64,000 bases of DNA from Lophius americanus (lineage: Eukaryota; Chordata; Actinopteri; Lophiiformes; Lophiidae): NCBI GenBank assembly GCA_037951165.1, contig JBBDHG010000019.1:10890001-10954000 (forward strand), given 5' to 3'. The position numbers were made by a program, and so were the translations under genes. Position 1 is the first letter of the stretch. The number at the start of each line of letters is the position of its first letter. The notes below the pieces were generated by a model. It did no database searches. It was given only the letters and a program-made list of their open reading frames with translations, and was not told where the DNA came from. Positions 1 to 13,600 of the stretch are shown here, one piece after another.

Positions 1-589
1 TTTGTTCTTTTAACTCTTGCAATTTGAACTAATCCAAGCAGGAATCTGGACAGGAGGCTTAGGGTGGCCATGCTGGGTGCTAAAGTGAACTTTCCCCTCT
101 GAAGCTCTATGGAGCGAATTGGCCAAACCGAGAGACATTTATCCAGACGGCAGGGTGGCTTTGTGTGTTTACATCTGCCAAGCCTTTTTACGGAAGAGAA
201 CAGCAGGCCGCTCCTCTCAGGTGTTACAAATGTACTAGAGAAAACCAGAAGATCATAAAAGATGTCAGCTTATCAGGTCAGCTCACATAAAACTGTGTGT
301 GTTTACTATTGGGCTGATGAGTAGTGCTGCAGCTAGGGAAGGAGAAACCAAAACATACAGTGCTGGGAAAATGTTTGACCCTCCTCCTATTTCTTCTGTT
401 TTTGGGTGTAACTCATTGTAAACTCTGTCCAATCTTTAAACAAAAAATCACTGTGAAATAACTGATAGAACAGTAAACAGAATGCAATTTTTTTAATAAT
501 AATTATATTCAAAAGAACAAAAAGATTATTCAAACATCATAACACCCATAGGAACAAATATTTACTCCGGAACACAAAATGTAGTTGTG

Positions 590-1400
590 CTACCCTTTGG
601 TTGCAAAAACGGCAACCAAACGCAAAAACATGACTGTTCTTTGCAAATCATCGTTGGTGAAGCCATAATGGAGGGTTTGTGAGCCAGAAATACTCTTTTC
701 CAGGTCCTCCCACATCATTTCAATGGCATCAAGATTTACACTCCAAAACTGAGGATCATGTCTTGCTGCATTGCATTTGAGCTTCAAGTCCAAGCTGATG
801 ACCTGACATTGTGCTTAAGAAATGTCTGATAGAGTGCAGAATGGGTGTTTCCATCCTTTAATGCAAGCCCTCCTGGCCCTGAATCAGCTATTCCTCACAT
901 CATACTGCCACTTCCATGCTGGACCATATGGAAATGATCTTATTGTAGAATAATGTTTGTTAATGCCAGAAGTAATGGAACCCATGTCTTCTCTTTCTTA
1001 TTAGTCCATACCATATTCTCCCAAAAGCTCTGAGTTTCACCTAGATGTATTGTGTTCTAGAAAGAACCACAGATAAACTAAGTTTACTATTGTAACAAGT
1101 CTTCTCCATTTGTATATGATTTGTATAAATGCAGAGCGATGGTGTTTCAGAATCTTTGAAAAAGCTTTGTAACCATTCACAGACTGATTTATTTCGATTA
1201 CCTTCTTCATCTCTAAAGATATTGTCATAGAGGGCTTGTGAGATCTATGAGCTAAATGCATGCATCTGAAAATAGTCTATACAAATGATGAGTTGATTGG
1301 ATGGGGTTGGTAGTAATCAGGACTGGAGGTTCTTTCTTCCAGCTATAACCAGTTAATAACATGTTAGCCATTATTAGTTTAACACAGGCCAGTTGGTATT
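590..1400 (-). mobile_element. Decayed Tc1-like transposon relic A
   Basis: Minus-strand reading at about 1230-1080 gives KKVIEINQSVNGYKAFSKIL followed by IIYKWRRLVTIVNL, the helix-turn-helix start of a Tc1-like transposase. At about 790-590 a second piece gives NLDAIEMMWEDLEKSI and LRLVAVFATKG, matching the usual NPIE-LW and RLAAVIAAKGG C-terminal motifs. The centre is missing and the frame is broken, so it is inactive. Confidence 0.6.
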
Positions 1401-1899
1401 ACATGTCTTTTTTTTTTAGATTGAATTGATGTTAAAAATCAAAATCCCAAGTGAAGGTGTCATTGACATACTTGGTTTTCATGGAAGCAAAATGTCCAAC
1501 ATGTTAAGTTTAATCCTTTCTTATTTTGGTCTTTTCTTGACATTTTCTTGCGTCTTCCAGTTATATAGATGGTATTGTGATCATAATATGTAATTGCCAA
1601 CTTTGCACAGGCTACTAGGAACTTTGCTGTTGTGCACCATTTAATAATGGGCATAGCAGTATTTCATAAAGATCTATTGTACCGATATGGCCTAGATATA
1701 AGGCTGATTACATGGAGCCTTCAGAGATCAATCAGGCAATCACTGAAAATACAGTTATCTAGTTAATAACGAAAAATCAGAGAGAAGACTTACATTTTAT
1801 CATCAAAACCTCTTCATTCTAATATGATAAGCTTAATTCGGAAAAGAACGGGAAAAAAATGATCTTGAATCTTTCTCAACTTCGGTACGATGGGACAAC

Positions 1900-2305
1900 A
1901 CAATCTAGGGTTTGGTGAGCCTCGAGCGCCCGTGACCTTATCACCGGTTCAATGATTGTCCTTCCTTAGACCACGTTTGTTGGATTAGGAAGCACAGCAG
2001 ATTAGGAACACCCAGCAAGACCTGCAGTTCTGGAGATGCCCTGCACAAGTCTTCTAGGTGTCACAATCTGCCCATTGTCAGTCGTTCAGATCATCAGGTT
2101 TGCTCATTTTACTGCTTCCAACACATACACTTAATAAGTAATAAAAAATAATAAAAATAATCTTCACTTGTTACCCAATGCATCAACCACACCCACTGAC
2201 ATGTAGGTGTCACAGAGTAATGAGATAGTAATAAGATAATCGCTGTAATTCTGACTTCACCTGTCAGTGGTTATATTGTTATGTCCGATCCCCGTTGTAC
2301 ACATA
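1900..2305 (-). mobile_element. Tc1-like relic B, 5' part
   Basis: Read on the minus strand this matches the 5' terminal part of a widespread teleost Tc1-like element whose transposase starts MGKRKDLSEFDKGQ. The outer end near 2230-2300 carries the characteristic cacctgtcagtggttat motif. Mutated and truncated, with no open transposase frame. Confidence 0.6.
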
Positions 2306-5054
2306 AAGAAATAATGAAAACTTTTCCCACAGCAATGTTTTTCAGTCTGGATGGTAAGGTTGAATAAAGACTAGCTCCTTGATGAGTGCAGATTTGCCAT
2401 ATAAATCATACTGAGCATAACAAATAGGATCAATTATAAAGTCTTGAAGAGTTAACAAGGTTACCTATTGCTCAACCCTGACCGCTGTCGTTGAATAGTA
2501 GATGTCATTCATCATGTTTTTATTGCACAAATTTAAAATGAATTGCACAATGATTTCACTGATTACGATGAACCAAAGACATGGTTGTATGTCCACAGCA
2601 ACTAGGATCATGCTTATGCCAGGAACATTATGTTCAGTTGTAATATATAGCACTATATGACATGAGTTATATTTGAAATATTACATACATTAATAAATGG
2701 CGCAAATATTAAGTACCCAAAAAAGGATCATTGTGGGACAACATCTCTATTTCAGGGGTTTGATAGCAAAATCCAGCAGAACAGTTTTTCAGCAGGTTCT
2801 GAGTCTAAATTATCTAACAAAATATTTTCAGAAGGTCATCTGATGAGAGTTTGTAAATTTCCTATTAATTCCAATGAGGTCTAATAATGGTGGTTTCGGG
2901 ACATTAATGACTCCTAGAAGCGGCGCATTTAAAGCAAGTCTATGGTATTTAGACCGCTAAGTTATAGGCCAATGATTATTCAGGTCAACTATGCAGTAAA
3001 ACACTTGATGCTGTAATTTCAGGATCACTATGGCAAAGAGGGCACAGATCCAGATTATTTTCTTCATTAGATGTAAAAGGGGCCCTTGTGTGCTCTGGGC
3101 CCCATCGGAGTTTTTTACACAGTGTTGTATTTAGATTGGTTATAAAAATAGATCACATGATAATGCATTAATAGGTCTAATGACTGATTTATGCAAGCTG
3201 GTGAAATTCAGCCCAAACATTGATTCTAGGATCTGTCAATAGCTTACAATGTAGTGCATCATAGCTGCTGTGTAATTCGCTGCTCACCCGCCTCTTTATT
3301 CCTGCAGACTGTACCCAACATGCACTGCATCTGGTTCAAACTGGTCTGGAGCTACGTGTCAATGTAATGCCAGTCGAGAGTACAAATAACTGTGCCTCCC
3401 TTGTTCTTTTTTCACTTAATTTTTCCGGCAGAAGGGGATTACAGCACCTAAATCTTTTCTGTAAGACCCTCCTAGGCAGCAGACTTCAGCTATGGGAAAA
3501 GGTATCAAAGTTCCTGAGGAATTTGAGGTGCATTCAGCGTGAAAAACAGTTTGACCTCTTGTCTGCTCTATCCATCCCCCCCTTTCGTACTGTGCTCTGC
3601 ATCCTTTCATCTTTCATGTCTATCCTTTTCTTTCAGCTCTCAACAGTCGCTATTTTTCCACTCCTATCCCCAGATTTTTCTTCTGACGTGGTTGAACAGT
3701 GTGTCTGACCTGAGGTTATGAGAATGGGTGCAATCACATGGCGATATGTGATTACAGGAAGAGCTAATGTTCCTAACGACAGAAACTATCTGAAGAGCGA
3801 TGGGAACAAGGCGGCATTATGCAGCTGTGTCAGCAACTACATAGTAGACACAGGACCCCAGAGCGTCGCATTGGGGAGGACCAATATTTTGGCAGGAGGC
3901 TTTGAAAATTGAGAGGAGGTCAAGATGACCTGACAGTCAGCTGTGGAAAGCTGAGAACGATAACATAATCGAGAGGAGGCTGGTATAACATTAGATCGGT
4001 TCTATGTGCAATACAACCAGAACAGTCATACTCTCCTCTTCTCAATAACTGCATGGCTCAAGGGAAGGGTTTTTCCAAATTTCTACTATTTCACTAAAAC
4101 TGGGTTGAATACTGTGATTGACGGCTTTCGAGGACAATGGAAGACGACTACTTCTGCCAAACTAAAGACTCACCTTGCTATTTTACAAAAAATGTCAAAA
4201 TTTCCGTTATCTAACCACTTGAATTGTCCGTGCCGAGGATATCTGTTCTTCGTCTATATGAACAAAACCTAAGAGAGAACATAAGTCTATGCAGGAGCCG
4301 TGAGGAGCTGAGAAACATTTTGTCATCCATAACTGATGCATTAGCATAAAGTTCCCGCCCAACTTTCCAAGCGTATTTTTTCTGAATGCAATTTCAGTTG
4401 GATTGGCCGACACCTTTATGCTTTTTTTCTCATGACCCTTTCCTGAATGTCCAAACATGACACATACAATGACGTGATGCATGCAAAATATAGAAAAAGA
4501 AAGAAAAATACATAGGAAGCTTGGTTTTGTGTGTGAGATATAGATTCATTATTTGAAGTGCCAGTTGAAATGATTAGTTAGCATTCATATAATTTATTTA
4601 CCTCTAAAATTACAGTTGATAAAACACTTTCAAAAATTAGTCTGTGACAAATTTTCTCTGATTGTTGTGTGTGTGGGTGTTTTCAGATTGAGGAAAGACT
4701 TGCTATTTTTGGCCATTTAATTATTTTTTTTCATTTCGGAATATATCATACGTTTAACTGGGGACCACTAATATGTAGTTGCTGCAGCTACCTATCATAT
4801 AATGGCGGATTCAGCACAGCTATTACCCTCTAACAAACCCAAATTGGTGTTCCTTTGACTACATTAGCAAAAACGTGGTCAAAGCTGCCTTAAAGTAAAT
4901 GAATATATGAATCCTGACCCTCATACTTATTTGTGGTTATAATATTCCTGTGTTTGTAGTACTGTACTTCCACAATGCATGGATTTATTCATATTCTGTT
5001 TGCATGTGTGTGTTTTTTCATACATGTAGAGGAGCCCCTTGCTCAATGTCAAAC

Positions 5055-5420
5055 TCAAGCGCACTGGTTAGTGCTGCTAACCGGTTACCTCACAGCAAGA
5101 AGGTACTGGCTTCAAATCTACATCTACGTCTACCGGCCTTTCTGTGCGGTGTGTGCATGTTCCCCCTGTGTCTGCGTGGGTTCTCTCCGGGAACTCCGGC
5201 TTTCTCCCACAGTCCAAAAACATGTGATATAGTTGAATTAGTGATACAAAATTGCCCGTAAGTGTGTGTGGTTGTACGTGTCTATGTGTCTGCCCTACGA
5301 TGAACTGGCGACTTGTCCAGGGTGTTACCCTCCTCTCGCCCGGTGTTAGCTGGGATAGGCTCCAGCCCCCCGTGACCATGAACAGGATAAGCGGTAGTCA
5401 ATGGATGAATGAATGATTGA
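5055..5420 (+). repeat. V-SINE (DANA/HE1-like) copy
   Basis: It starts with a tRNA-like head (ctggttagtgctgc, cctcacagcaagaagg), followed by the V-SINE core (tgtctgcgtgggttctctcc, cccacagtccaaaaacatg). The tail reads gatgaactggcgacttgtcc, then ctgggataggctccagcccc and a (GAAT)n end. Typical of teleost genomes. Confidence 0.75.
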
Positions 5421-6389
5421 GCTCAGATGTATCAACACCCTTGAAGGCTGGCTCTATTTTGAACTTTTCCTTTTCATGTGTGGGGTGGAGTATTTTTAGA
5501 CTAGAATCTATTTCAATAAGGGAAAACCTTACAGAACAACAAAAACACTGTCGTATACTACCTCTACTAAGGGGTATCTCAATACAATGGTTAGGCTGCA
5601 GTGGATAGCACAGCTGTCACAGATGATGCACAGGTGATGTAGACTGTATAAATCACATTGTACAATAATAAAATTAAATAAAAGTAAATGGCTTTAAATT
5701 TCATCACCATGACAAACAATTTATTATGCTTCTATATTTGTATGTAGATCTCCTCTGTACATGTTGCTGATATATTCTTTAAGGCCTTGTGTTTATGCAG
5801 GGGATGCCTATTACTGAAAAACAGAGAACAGTCAACAATAATGTATCTCGTCTCATGTCATCAGACTCCCTTCAGACTCATTTAACTCATGATCGCTCCA
5901 ATTCTGTCTACATGTTGCCGTCTCTCTATCAATCTTACATTCGTTACGGTGTAATTAAAGTCCTATTTTTTTTCTAGAGCTGGCAAGGCCCAGTAGAATT
6001 CGGTTCGGGAGCCGGTGCGTAATGACTTTTACTGTTGCACATCAGGGAGAGGACTCCGAGCAATGCTCCCTGCTGGTGCAGTGAGGTCTTGTTATTGCCA
6101 TCCACCAACCGGTTCAGACTGGACTGAAGGCAATATTCACATTGTTCCTGCAGAGAAGAAAACCCATCAATTCAAACACGCTTCGTTAGAGATTTAACCT
6201 CAAACCTTTCAGTTTAAACGGATCTTTTGTACATATTTCTATACATTTCTTACTTGTGACTTTATTTTCTCCCGTTTGATTAAAGAGGTTCTTCCTCAAA
6301 AGAGAATGACCCGGAAATCTCTCAGGTAATCAGTTTTGTGCTTGTGTGTCATTCTGCCCGTTGCTTTGGATAAAAAAAACCCCATTCAC

Positions 6390-6797
6390 GTTTAAAAGTG
6401 CACGAAGTGACACGAGAAGGCGCTCCAGCGGTCTCATCAGTGCGCGGAGCGCCGCGGTGCGTGCCGAGCGCTCCAGGCGCGCGACAATCAGCAGCGCGTT
6501 TTTCTTCCAGAAGCTGCGTTCAAGATGCTGCCGCTGCTGGACCAGCAAGAACAGCTTTGAACCGGTTTTGTCGCCGGGTACAAAGCAGAATGAAAATACG
6601 CATTGTTGGTGCAGGATGCTGTCTTAATACATGGGCTTGTTAGAATCCAGCTGATGTAGAGCGACGTACAGACGCATGCTGTGTCTTCATGACGTTTTTG
6701 GTCATTCTGTAAAACAGGATTTTAACGGGGAATCCATCCTGCATGGAAAGTTCCCTTAGCTCTGCAGGGTCCTGCGGCTGTTATTGCAGATGCTGAG
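6390..6797 (+). promoter_or_regulatory. slc16a9: Probable slc16a9 promoter and 5' non-coding exon
   Basis: The stretch at about 6410-6560 is clearly richer in G+C and CpG than its surroundings, as expected of a vertebrate promoter. A strong donor (GAG|gtgagt) follows position 6797. A matching acceptor at 7551-7552 opens the exon that carries the start codon, leaving 57 nt of leader (7553-7609) before the ATG. So a 5' UTR exon ending at 6797 is likely. Its start is not visible; no TATA box was recognised. Confidence 0.5.
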
Positions 6798-7609
6798 GTG
6801 AGTGCATGTTTGAAACTAATTTAAGCACAACGCCTCTGTGATTGTACGCCAGTCATACGGTGTGATAAGATAAATGTTGTTCGCGTTGTTGTAATTATGG
6901 AGATGCATTTTGGATCAGTCATTAGCCCATATAGGGATTGTCTCCTTCATGACATCAAACAAAAAGTAACCAGTTTACTGTCAGTGTTCCTGTAAGTGCG
7001 CTTCATCTGATGAGCTTGTCACTAACTTTTTCTGGCTCATCATACATGAAGTGTGACCAAAGTGGGTTTAATGCTGCTACAGTGAACCGCAAAGTTGTGT
7101 TGGGCTAATTTATAAATAATGTCAGCATGAAATACCAACGTCAGTTCAGGAGTCTTTACTGCTTTTCTAATAAGGATCAGAGCTGAACCACGCAACAGGC
7201 AGGTTAAAGGTCCAGGGGTTGGATTGGTTGGGGGGGTTTGGGTGGATTAAAGTATACTGCAAAGCAGTTGACTTTTCTCTCCTCCTCCTCTTCCGAGGTG
7301 TGGTTATGGAGACAGTAACAAAAGGAGCAAGTTGTTTAACTTACAATCAGTCAGTGTTGAGAATCTCACTCAGCTGGCCAGCCAGCCCAGGCCCAGTGCT
7401 GCAGCAGCCTTCATTACATCTAGGCTTTGTGTTAGTGTGTGTTGTGGAAGTTTGTATTGTGGAAGCTATCAATGGTCTGATCCAATATCATTTCTGAGCA
7501 ATAACTTTGATGTATGCCAAAACTTTGATATTCGTTTTTATCTCTTTCTTAGGAAACCATCCTGTGTCAGAGCTGTAGCAGGTCCGAGGGTGTCAGTAAC
7601 ACCAGAACC

Positions 7610-10600
7610 ATGACAGAGTCTGCTAAAGTGCGGGATGGAGGCTGGGGATGGGTGATTGTGGCAGCTTCCTTCATGGCTCAGCTCCTGGCATATGGATCGC
7701 CCCAATCGGTGGGCGTCCTGTACCCTGAGTGGCTGCATGCCTTCCAGGAGGGCAAGGGCATGACAGCCTGGGTGGGCTCCCTTGTGGCTGGAGTGGGACT
7801 AGTAGCCAGTGAGTAGCACCCAATGTAATAATCTAATTATCATTGACATGGTTCCAGAACGATATTAAAACTGTATTCCAGTTTATTTACATCAGCTAGA
7901 TGTTTCAGATTGGGGTCCTCAAAGAAAGTCTCCCTTTCTTTCAGATTATGATAATTAGCATCCAATTATTCTATGTTGATACATAATCTGGCGCATTCCA
8001 CTACATAGAATTATGCATAATATATCTTCCGACATCTGTAATGAAGGAATGTCATTTTGGATTTAATAAGCAAACTATACCATAACTTTTACATCAGTCT
8101 TAGTGTCCTCTGTTATCAGTCATCATGCCACAAAATACTACTGATAACACAGCAGGAACAGTAAATCAAATTGTTCAAAGTCTGACCATTGAATGTCATG
8201 CAAAGGGGAAACACAAGCTGCCGTGTTAAATGTGTTTGCTGTGGCGACAGGTGTGGAAAAATTCAGCCTTAATTCTATAAATGGATGGGGAGAAATGACA
8301 ATGGAAAGATAAGCTACATTGTGTATATTTACTTAATACAACAAGAAAAAAAGGAGGAGAGAATAAAAAGTTCAGTATATATGCTTGCTAGAACAAAAAA
8401 AAAATATAGAGCCTGTCAGAATGGTTAACACTTGCTTAAGTGTAAGAATGAGCTGCTAAGGAAAAAGTCAGAAAGCCTCTCAACACCATTAACCTCTCAG
8501 TTATGTCTCTGGGGAAGAAATAAAAGTATGCTCCATGGCTATACCAAGAAAACAGGATCATTGACAAATAGCGGGGTTGAAATTTCCATCCAACATGGCA
8601 ACTTGCTCTCAACTTCTTAAAAGAGGTCTCAGGTCCAGTCCTGCACGTGTCCTTGTTGTGAGACAGTTGCGGCTTTGCACAACAGCGACATCTTTTGAGT
8701 TTGAAGATGAGTTGCGTAAACTCAAGATTGTTTTCAGTGATGTGAGCTCATGTCTGACAGGTTGCCAGTTTGAACCTAATATGATGTGACTGAGTCTTGG
8801 TCAAACTCAGGTGGAGTTTGTGAGATGGGGTTTATTTTTCTTAGAAAACATGTTTGTTGTCCAGAGTAAATACGTTTAGGAAAATCATCGCAACACTTCC
8901 CTGAGTTTCTTGAATATTTTTGTTCCTTATTCAAACTAACCTTCCATTCTGTCTTCCATCCCTCACTCTCTTTGTCTCTCTCTTCTGCCCCTGCTTTTCT
9001 TTTTGTGTTTTTTCCCTTAGGTCCAGTCTGCAGTGCCTGCGTGGACAACTTCGGAGCTCGTCCCGTGACTATCTTCAGTGGAGTAATGGTCGCAGGCGGG
9101 CTGATGCTCAGTGCCTTTGCTCCAAATGTCCAATTCCTCATCTTTTCCTATGGGATTGTTGTCGGTAAGGAAAAACTTGAGAGTATAATTGGATGCCATC
9201 CTCCTGTGTTTTTTATAAAAGGCTATGAATTCATTCACGCAAAATTTCCCCCAGACTTAGTTCATGTAACTGTCAAACGGACATTTCAGTAGAGGCCTTG
9301 GTCCTATTAGTGTAAGATGAAAATATTTTTAATGTTGCTTTGGTCATGGGAGTCAACTAAGCTTCTTATCTGTCCAACACAAGAGAATCTCGTAACATAT
9401 TGTGTAATTATTTGAAACAAGCCGGGCCTCATGTGAGGTTCAACTATTATGCAATGTCAGAGGCAGACTATATCCCAATATACGAGATAATGAATGCTGC
9501 TGCCACAGAACATAAATGGTTGTCGAATCCTGCAAACCTGTGATATTCGGTAAGAGCATCGCACCATGTCTTTTTGCGTAGTGTTATTTCTTTAGGGATA
9601 TGAAAGAAATATAACACAGCCTGATCCCAATGGAAACCTTTATTCCCTCAGCACCCTCGCCAGTGATCCTGTGTGTGCCCGAAACCACCTGTTATCACCT
9701 TTAAACTGACAGCCTATAGCTACCGTCCTGTCTAACCCTCACAGTCAGTGCTGCCTGTGCAGAAGAAAGTTTCTACCTGGTGCAGAGGGGAGGCCATGCA
9801 TATTTTTGGACAATTATTTATTATTAGAGAGGTTTTTAAATGGCTGTACATGCACATGCAGTTTGCTAACAGCTGTGTGTCCTCTGAACAGATTCATTAC
9901 ATTAAAATAACATATATCAATCATCTGCGAAGTTCATCGACTGACATGAACACAACACCATGGTGCCCTGTGATATTGTTTGACCTACAGGCAGCAGTAG
10001 CTTGACTCTCATGGTATGAGTTATTTACCATTAAAACATACCCCAAAAAATTTGCAATGACATTAGTACTCTCATTAGATTGTTATTAAAGGAAATCATT
10101 TGCTAATTGTAGACCTCTTCAGGATCTAGCTAAGTAGCTAATGTCACATAATAATATTTACCTGAGCAATATTTGTCCAAGCATTATGCATTATATCAGA
10201 ATTTTGTTATTGGTACAGGCTATACAGATCTATGAAAGCACGCACCAAAACAAATATTTTTCTGAGAAATCGTGCCAACAAACAGACAAAGACACAAGCA
10301 AACAAACCCATGCCAGCAAAAACATTAATCTATGGAAGAGGTAAAAGCCTCTAAGTAGTATGTATGTAACTTATTTTCTTGATATTTGCTATGCACATGA
10401 ATTTCTGTTTCTGTTCATTTTCAAAATGAAAAGCTTCTTTCAATTTAGCTAACTGAATTGCGTATGCCCTCTCTCTCTGTCCTCTGTCCTTTTATAGGCC
10501 TGGGTTGTGGTCTGGTCTACGCATCCACGTTGACAATCACGTGTCAATATTTTGACAAGAGACGTGGCCTTGCCCTCGGCATTGTCACCACAGGTAATGC

Positions 10601-13600
10601 CACCCACCTTCTGAGCTCACTGGGTGCACACCAGTCACTTCTTTCATGTATGAGCTGCTGGGAGCCTTGAAATGCTGAGGTAAACATATGTGCTGTAGAT
10701 TAGGCAGAATAGTGTCTTAAGTGTCAGTGTGGACTGGACCGGTGTCTAGATAGGGTTTGGCTGAGAACCAGAACTTTGATGGTGATGTTTTGGTCATTTC
10801 GGAAGTGTACTCTGAAACTATGTTAGACAGAATGGTGGATGGTTTATCTTAAAGTCAAAAAAGACTTTAGTCAGTTAAGTTATCTCCCGGTATAAAACTC
10901 AAATACTAATCTAACATTCCATGAAAGCCATTTGTCTGCTGTCCCTCAGCAATATACCTTGCTGCAATGATATAAAGATCAGTTTCTTGTGACATCACTA
11001 TTAAGTGCAGTTACTGGTGTGTCCACCGTTGGATCAAACTTTAAACTAGGGAGGAATGTAAAATTATGATTTTTATCCTTCTGATGAGTTGCTCCCTCTG
11101 GTCATTAATGTATGACGGAGTATTACGGAGTATTAGTGTTAGATGAAAAAACTGGGATTACAAGATTTAAGTCATAATATTCGTCAATAAGGGTCACAAT
11201 TTTACCATCATAAAGTCGAATGAATGGGGCAGCTGTGGCTCAGTGGGTAGAGCGGCCGTCTCCCAATCAGAAGGTAGCCGGTTCATATCCCACCAGGGTC
11301 TACTTGTCATAGGGTCCTTGAGCAAGACCCTGAGACCCTAGCTCCCCAGGCACCTCACAGGGGCCGCCCACTGCTCCCTCAGGGATGGGTCAAATACAGA
11401 GAAATAATTTCACTATGTTGTACTGTGTATGGCTGTATGTGACTAATAAAGGATTCTTCTAAATAAAGTCGTCATCTTGTCCAGCTGTATTTTGATAATA
11501 ATATTAATTTGTCAAATCGATAATTAGTGAATATTTTTTGGAAGATAAAGACAACATAAATATAAGTATAATGACTTTGAAAACGTTGTGTAAAAAAACT
11601 GTTTGTTCCGAAGGAAGAACCGAAAAGACTTGTAAGAATTCTCTTTTTTTTGGAGCAGGAAATGCCGCAGGACTAAGTCGTCATATAATCTAGATGCAGG
11701 CTTATATCTTAAACAGTGATCCTAAACTAATCGGACTTCTTCATTAACACAGTGATGGCATCGGAGGCTGCGTGTGTCTGTGTGTGGCACAGCACAAAAC
11801 CTAAGATAATAGATGACAATAGCCCAGATTACAAAACGTCCCTCTCGCTACTATCAAAATTAAGACTTTGTTCTTGTAAGAATTATGACTTTCTAACTCA
11901 TAATATACTTTTTCTTTTTTTTTCAAGGTGGCCCTAAAACTCCTTTGTATCCATGCCAGGCAGGTCGAAGCTGACATTTTTTGACTCTTTGTCAAAAAAT
12001 ATGAATGTGACATTTAAACACTGGAATGGCTCGGCACCCAATCACTTAGACCAGGGGTGTCAAACTCAATGCTATGACACTAGCAGCCTAACGGTGTATT
12101 TCACATTAAATGTGAGCAACTTCACGTGTTTTCTGGTTTATAACGCAACAGCAATGACACATGTTGAACGGCTGGAAGACGTGAACGCACCTCACCAGTT
12201 AATGAAAACGAGCGTACTATTTATTAATACGCGCAAGCAACTTACTAGAACATTTATTATTTATCGTTTTTTTTTAAATTGATCAACTATATATCCTCCC
12301 GTTCTCCGTAGCATCTCCTCAGAGGATCAGCCTAATGTCTATCAGATCGACCGGATGAAAGCTGATATCGGACTACATAGAAGCAGGGAGAAGCGCTGCC
12401 GCTATTGATTTACGTGTCGGCTATCGCAGAACATTCTTGGATTTGTAGTATATGTGATGTTTGTGTTGTATACCAGCGGGCCAGTTATGATAAAAATGAA
12501 ATATTGTCCCGCGGGCCTGATATAATTGTTATGCCTGAGGGCGTGAGTTTGACATGTCTGACTTGTTGGCTATAGTTGTCATCAAGATTGTATGACATTT
12601 CCACAATAAAAACAACATTCGAAAGCTGCCCTACTCACACAGAGCTGTCACTTTGTCACACAAACCCTGCTTTTCTGTCTTCCTCTTCCCGACCAGGTAC
12701 AAGTGTTGGAACATTCATCTACGCCACCGCTCAGAACGAACTGATCGTGTTGTACGGACTGGATGGCTGCCTACTGATCGTTGGAGCTGTGGCACTAAAC
12801 CTCATGGCCTGTGCTGGCTTCATGAGGCCATTGAAAATGCCAGGGTATTACCTCAAACAGAAGGCCGCCCTGGAACGTAACACAGAGCAGCAGCTTTTCG
12901 AGAAGCCCCAATTGGAAGACCTGCAGATCACAACAGGATCCAGCGCAGCCACTCCAGAGAAAACTTTAATGGTGAAGGAGTTGCTCATCACAATCGATGG
13001 CAAGGACTTGGCTGTTCAGACGGAGAAAGAGAAAGGCAGTTATCTGTCTGGGTTGGCAATCATGAAAGTCATCAAGAAGAAGCAGCAGGCTTACTCCCAG
13101 TACATACAGTCCATGTTTGAGATCCTGCAGGACCAAGCCATGGTGGCTCTCTGTATTGCCGTCTTCCTCTTCAGTCTGGGGGCATACCCTCCTGTGCTCT
13201 TCATTGAAGATGTGGCACAGAGTCAAGGACTCATTGAAGAAGTTAGTTTTATTCCTCTGGTATCAATAGGGGCCATTGCCACCTGTGTGGGTAAACTAGT
13301 ACTAGGTTTCCTCGTGGACATCAGGTGGATCAACGGCATCTATCTATACACCTTCACCGTGTTCGCTGGAGGTTTGTCCCTGCTCCTAATCCCCATCACT
13401 AAGAGTTATTTGGGATTGCAGATCCTTTCTGTGATCCTGGGGTTCTTCTCTGGAAACTGGTCTCTGACCACTTACATTACCACTACGGTTGTTGGCTTGG
13501 AAAGACTGACACAAGCCTACGGTGTCCTCATGTTCTTCGGTGGACTTGGCATCATGCTTGGACCCCCTGTTGTTGGTGAGTGGGCTTGTCTTTATCTACA

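Larger units (their letters stand above)
1..6389. other. Intergenic region upstream of slc16a9
   Basis: No exon with convincing splice borders or protein similarity was recognised. Identified contents are two Tc1-like relics (about 590-1400 and 1900-2305) and a V-SINE (about 5055-5420). By synteny ccdc6 would lie to the left, but I see none of its coding sequence. Confidence 0.5.

Noticed and set aside
3367..3708. 113-codon open frame in the upstream intergenic region
   Set aside because: No recognisable similarity, overlapping frames on both strands, and no promoter or splice context.
8776..9141. 121-codon minus-strand open frame
   Set aside because: Antisense to slc16a9 exon 2 and its flanking intron; a shadow of the real exon.
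12576..12696. Open frame running upstream of slc16a9 exon 4 with its own ATG
   Set aside because: This part is intron. A good acceptor at 12695-12696 and the phase match to exon 3 show that coding begins at 12697; the ORF start is fortuitous.
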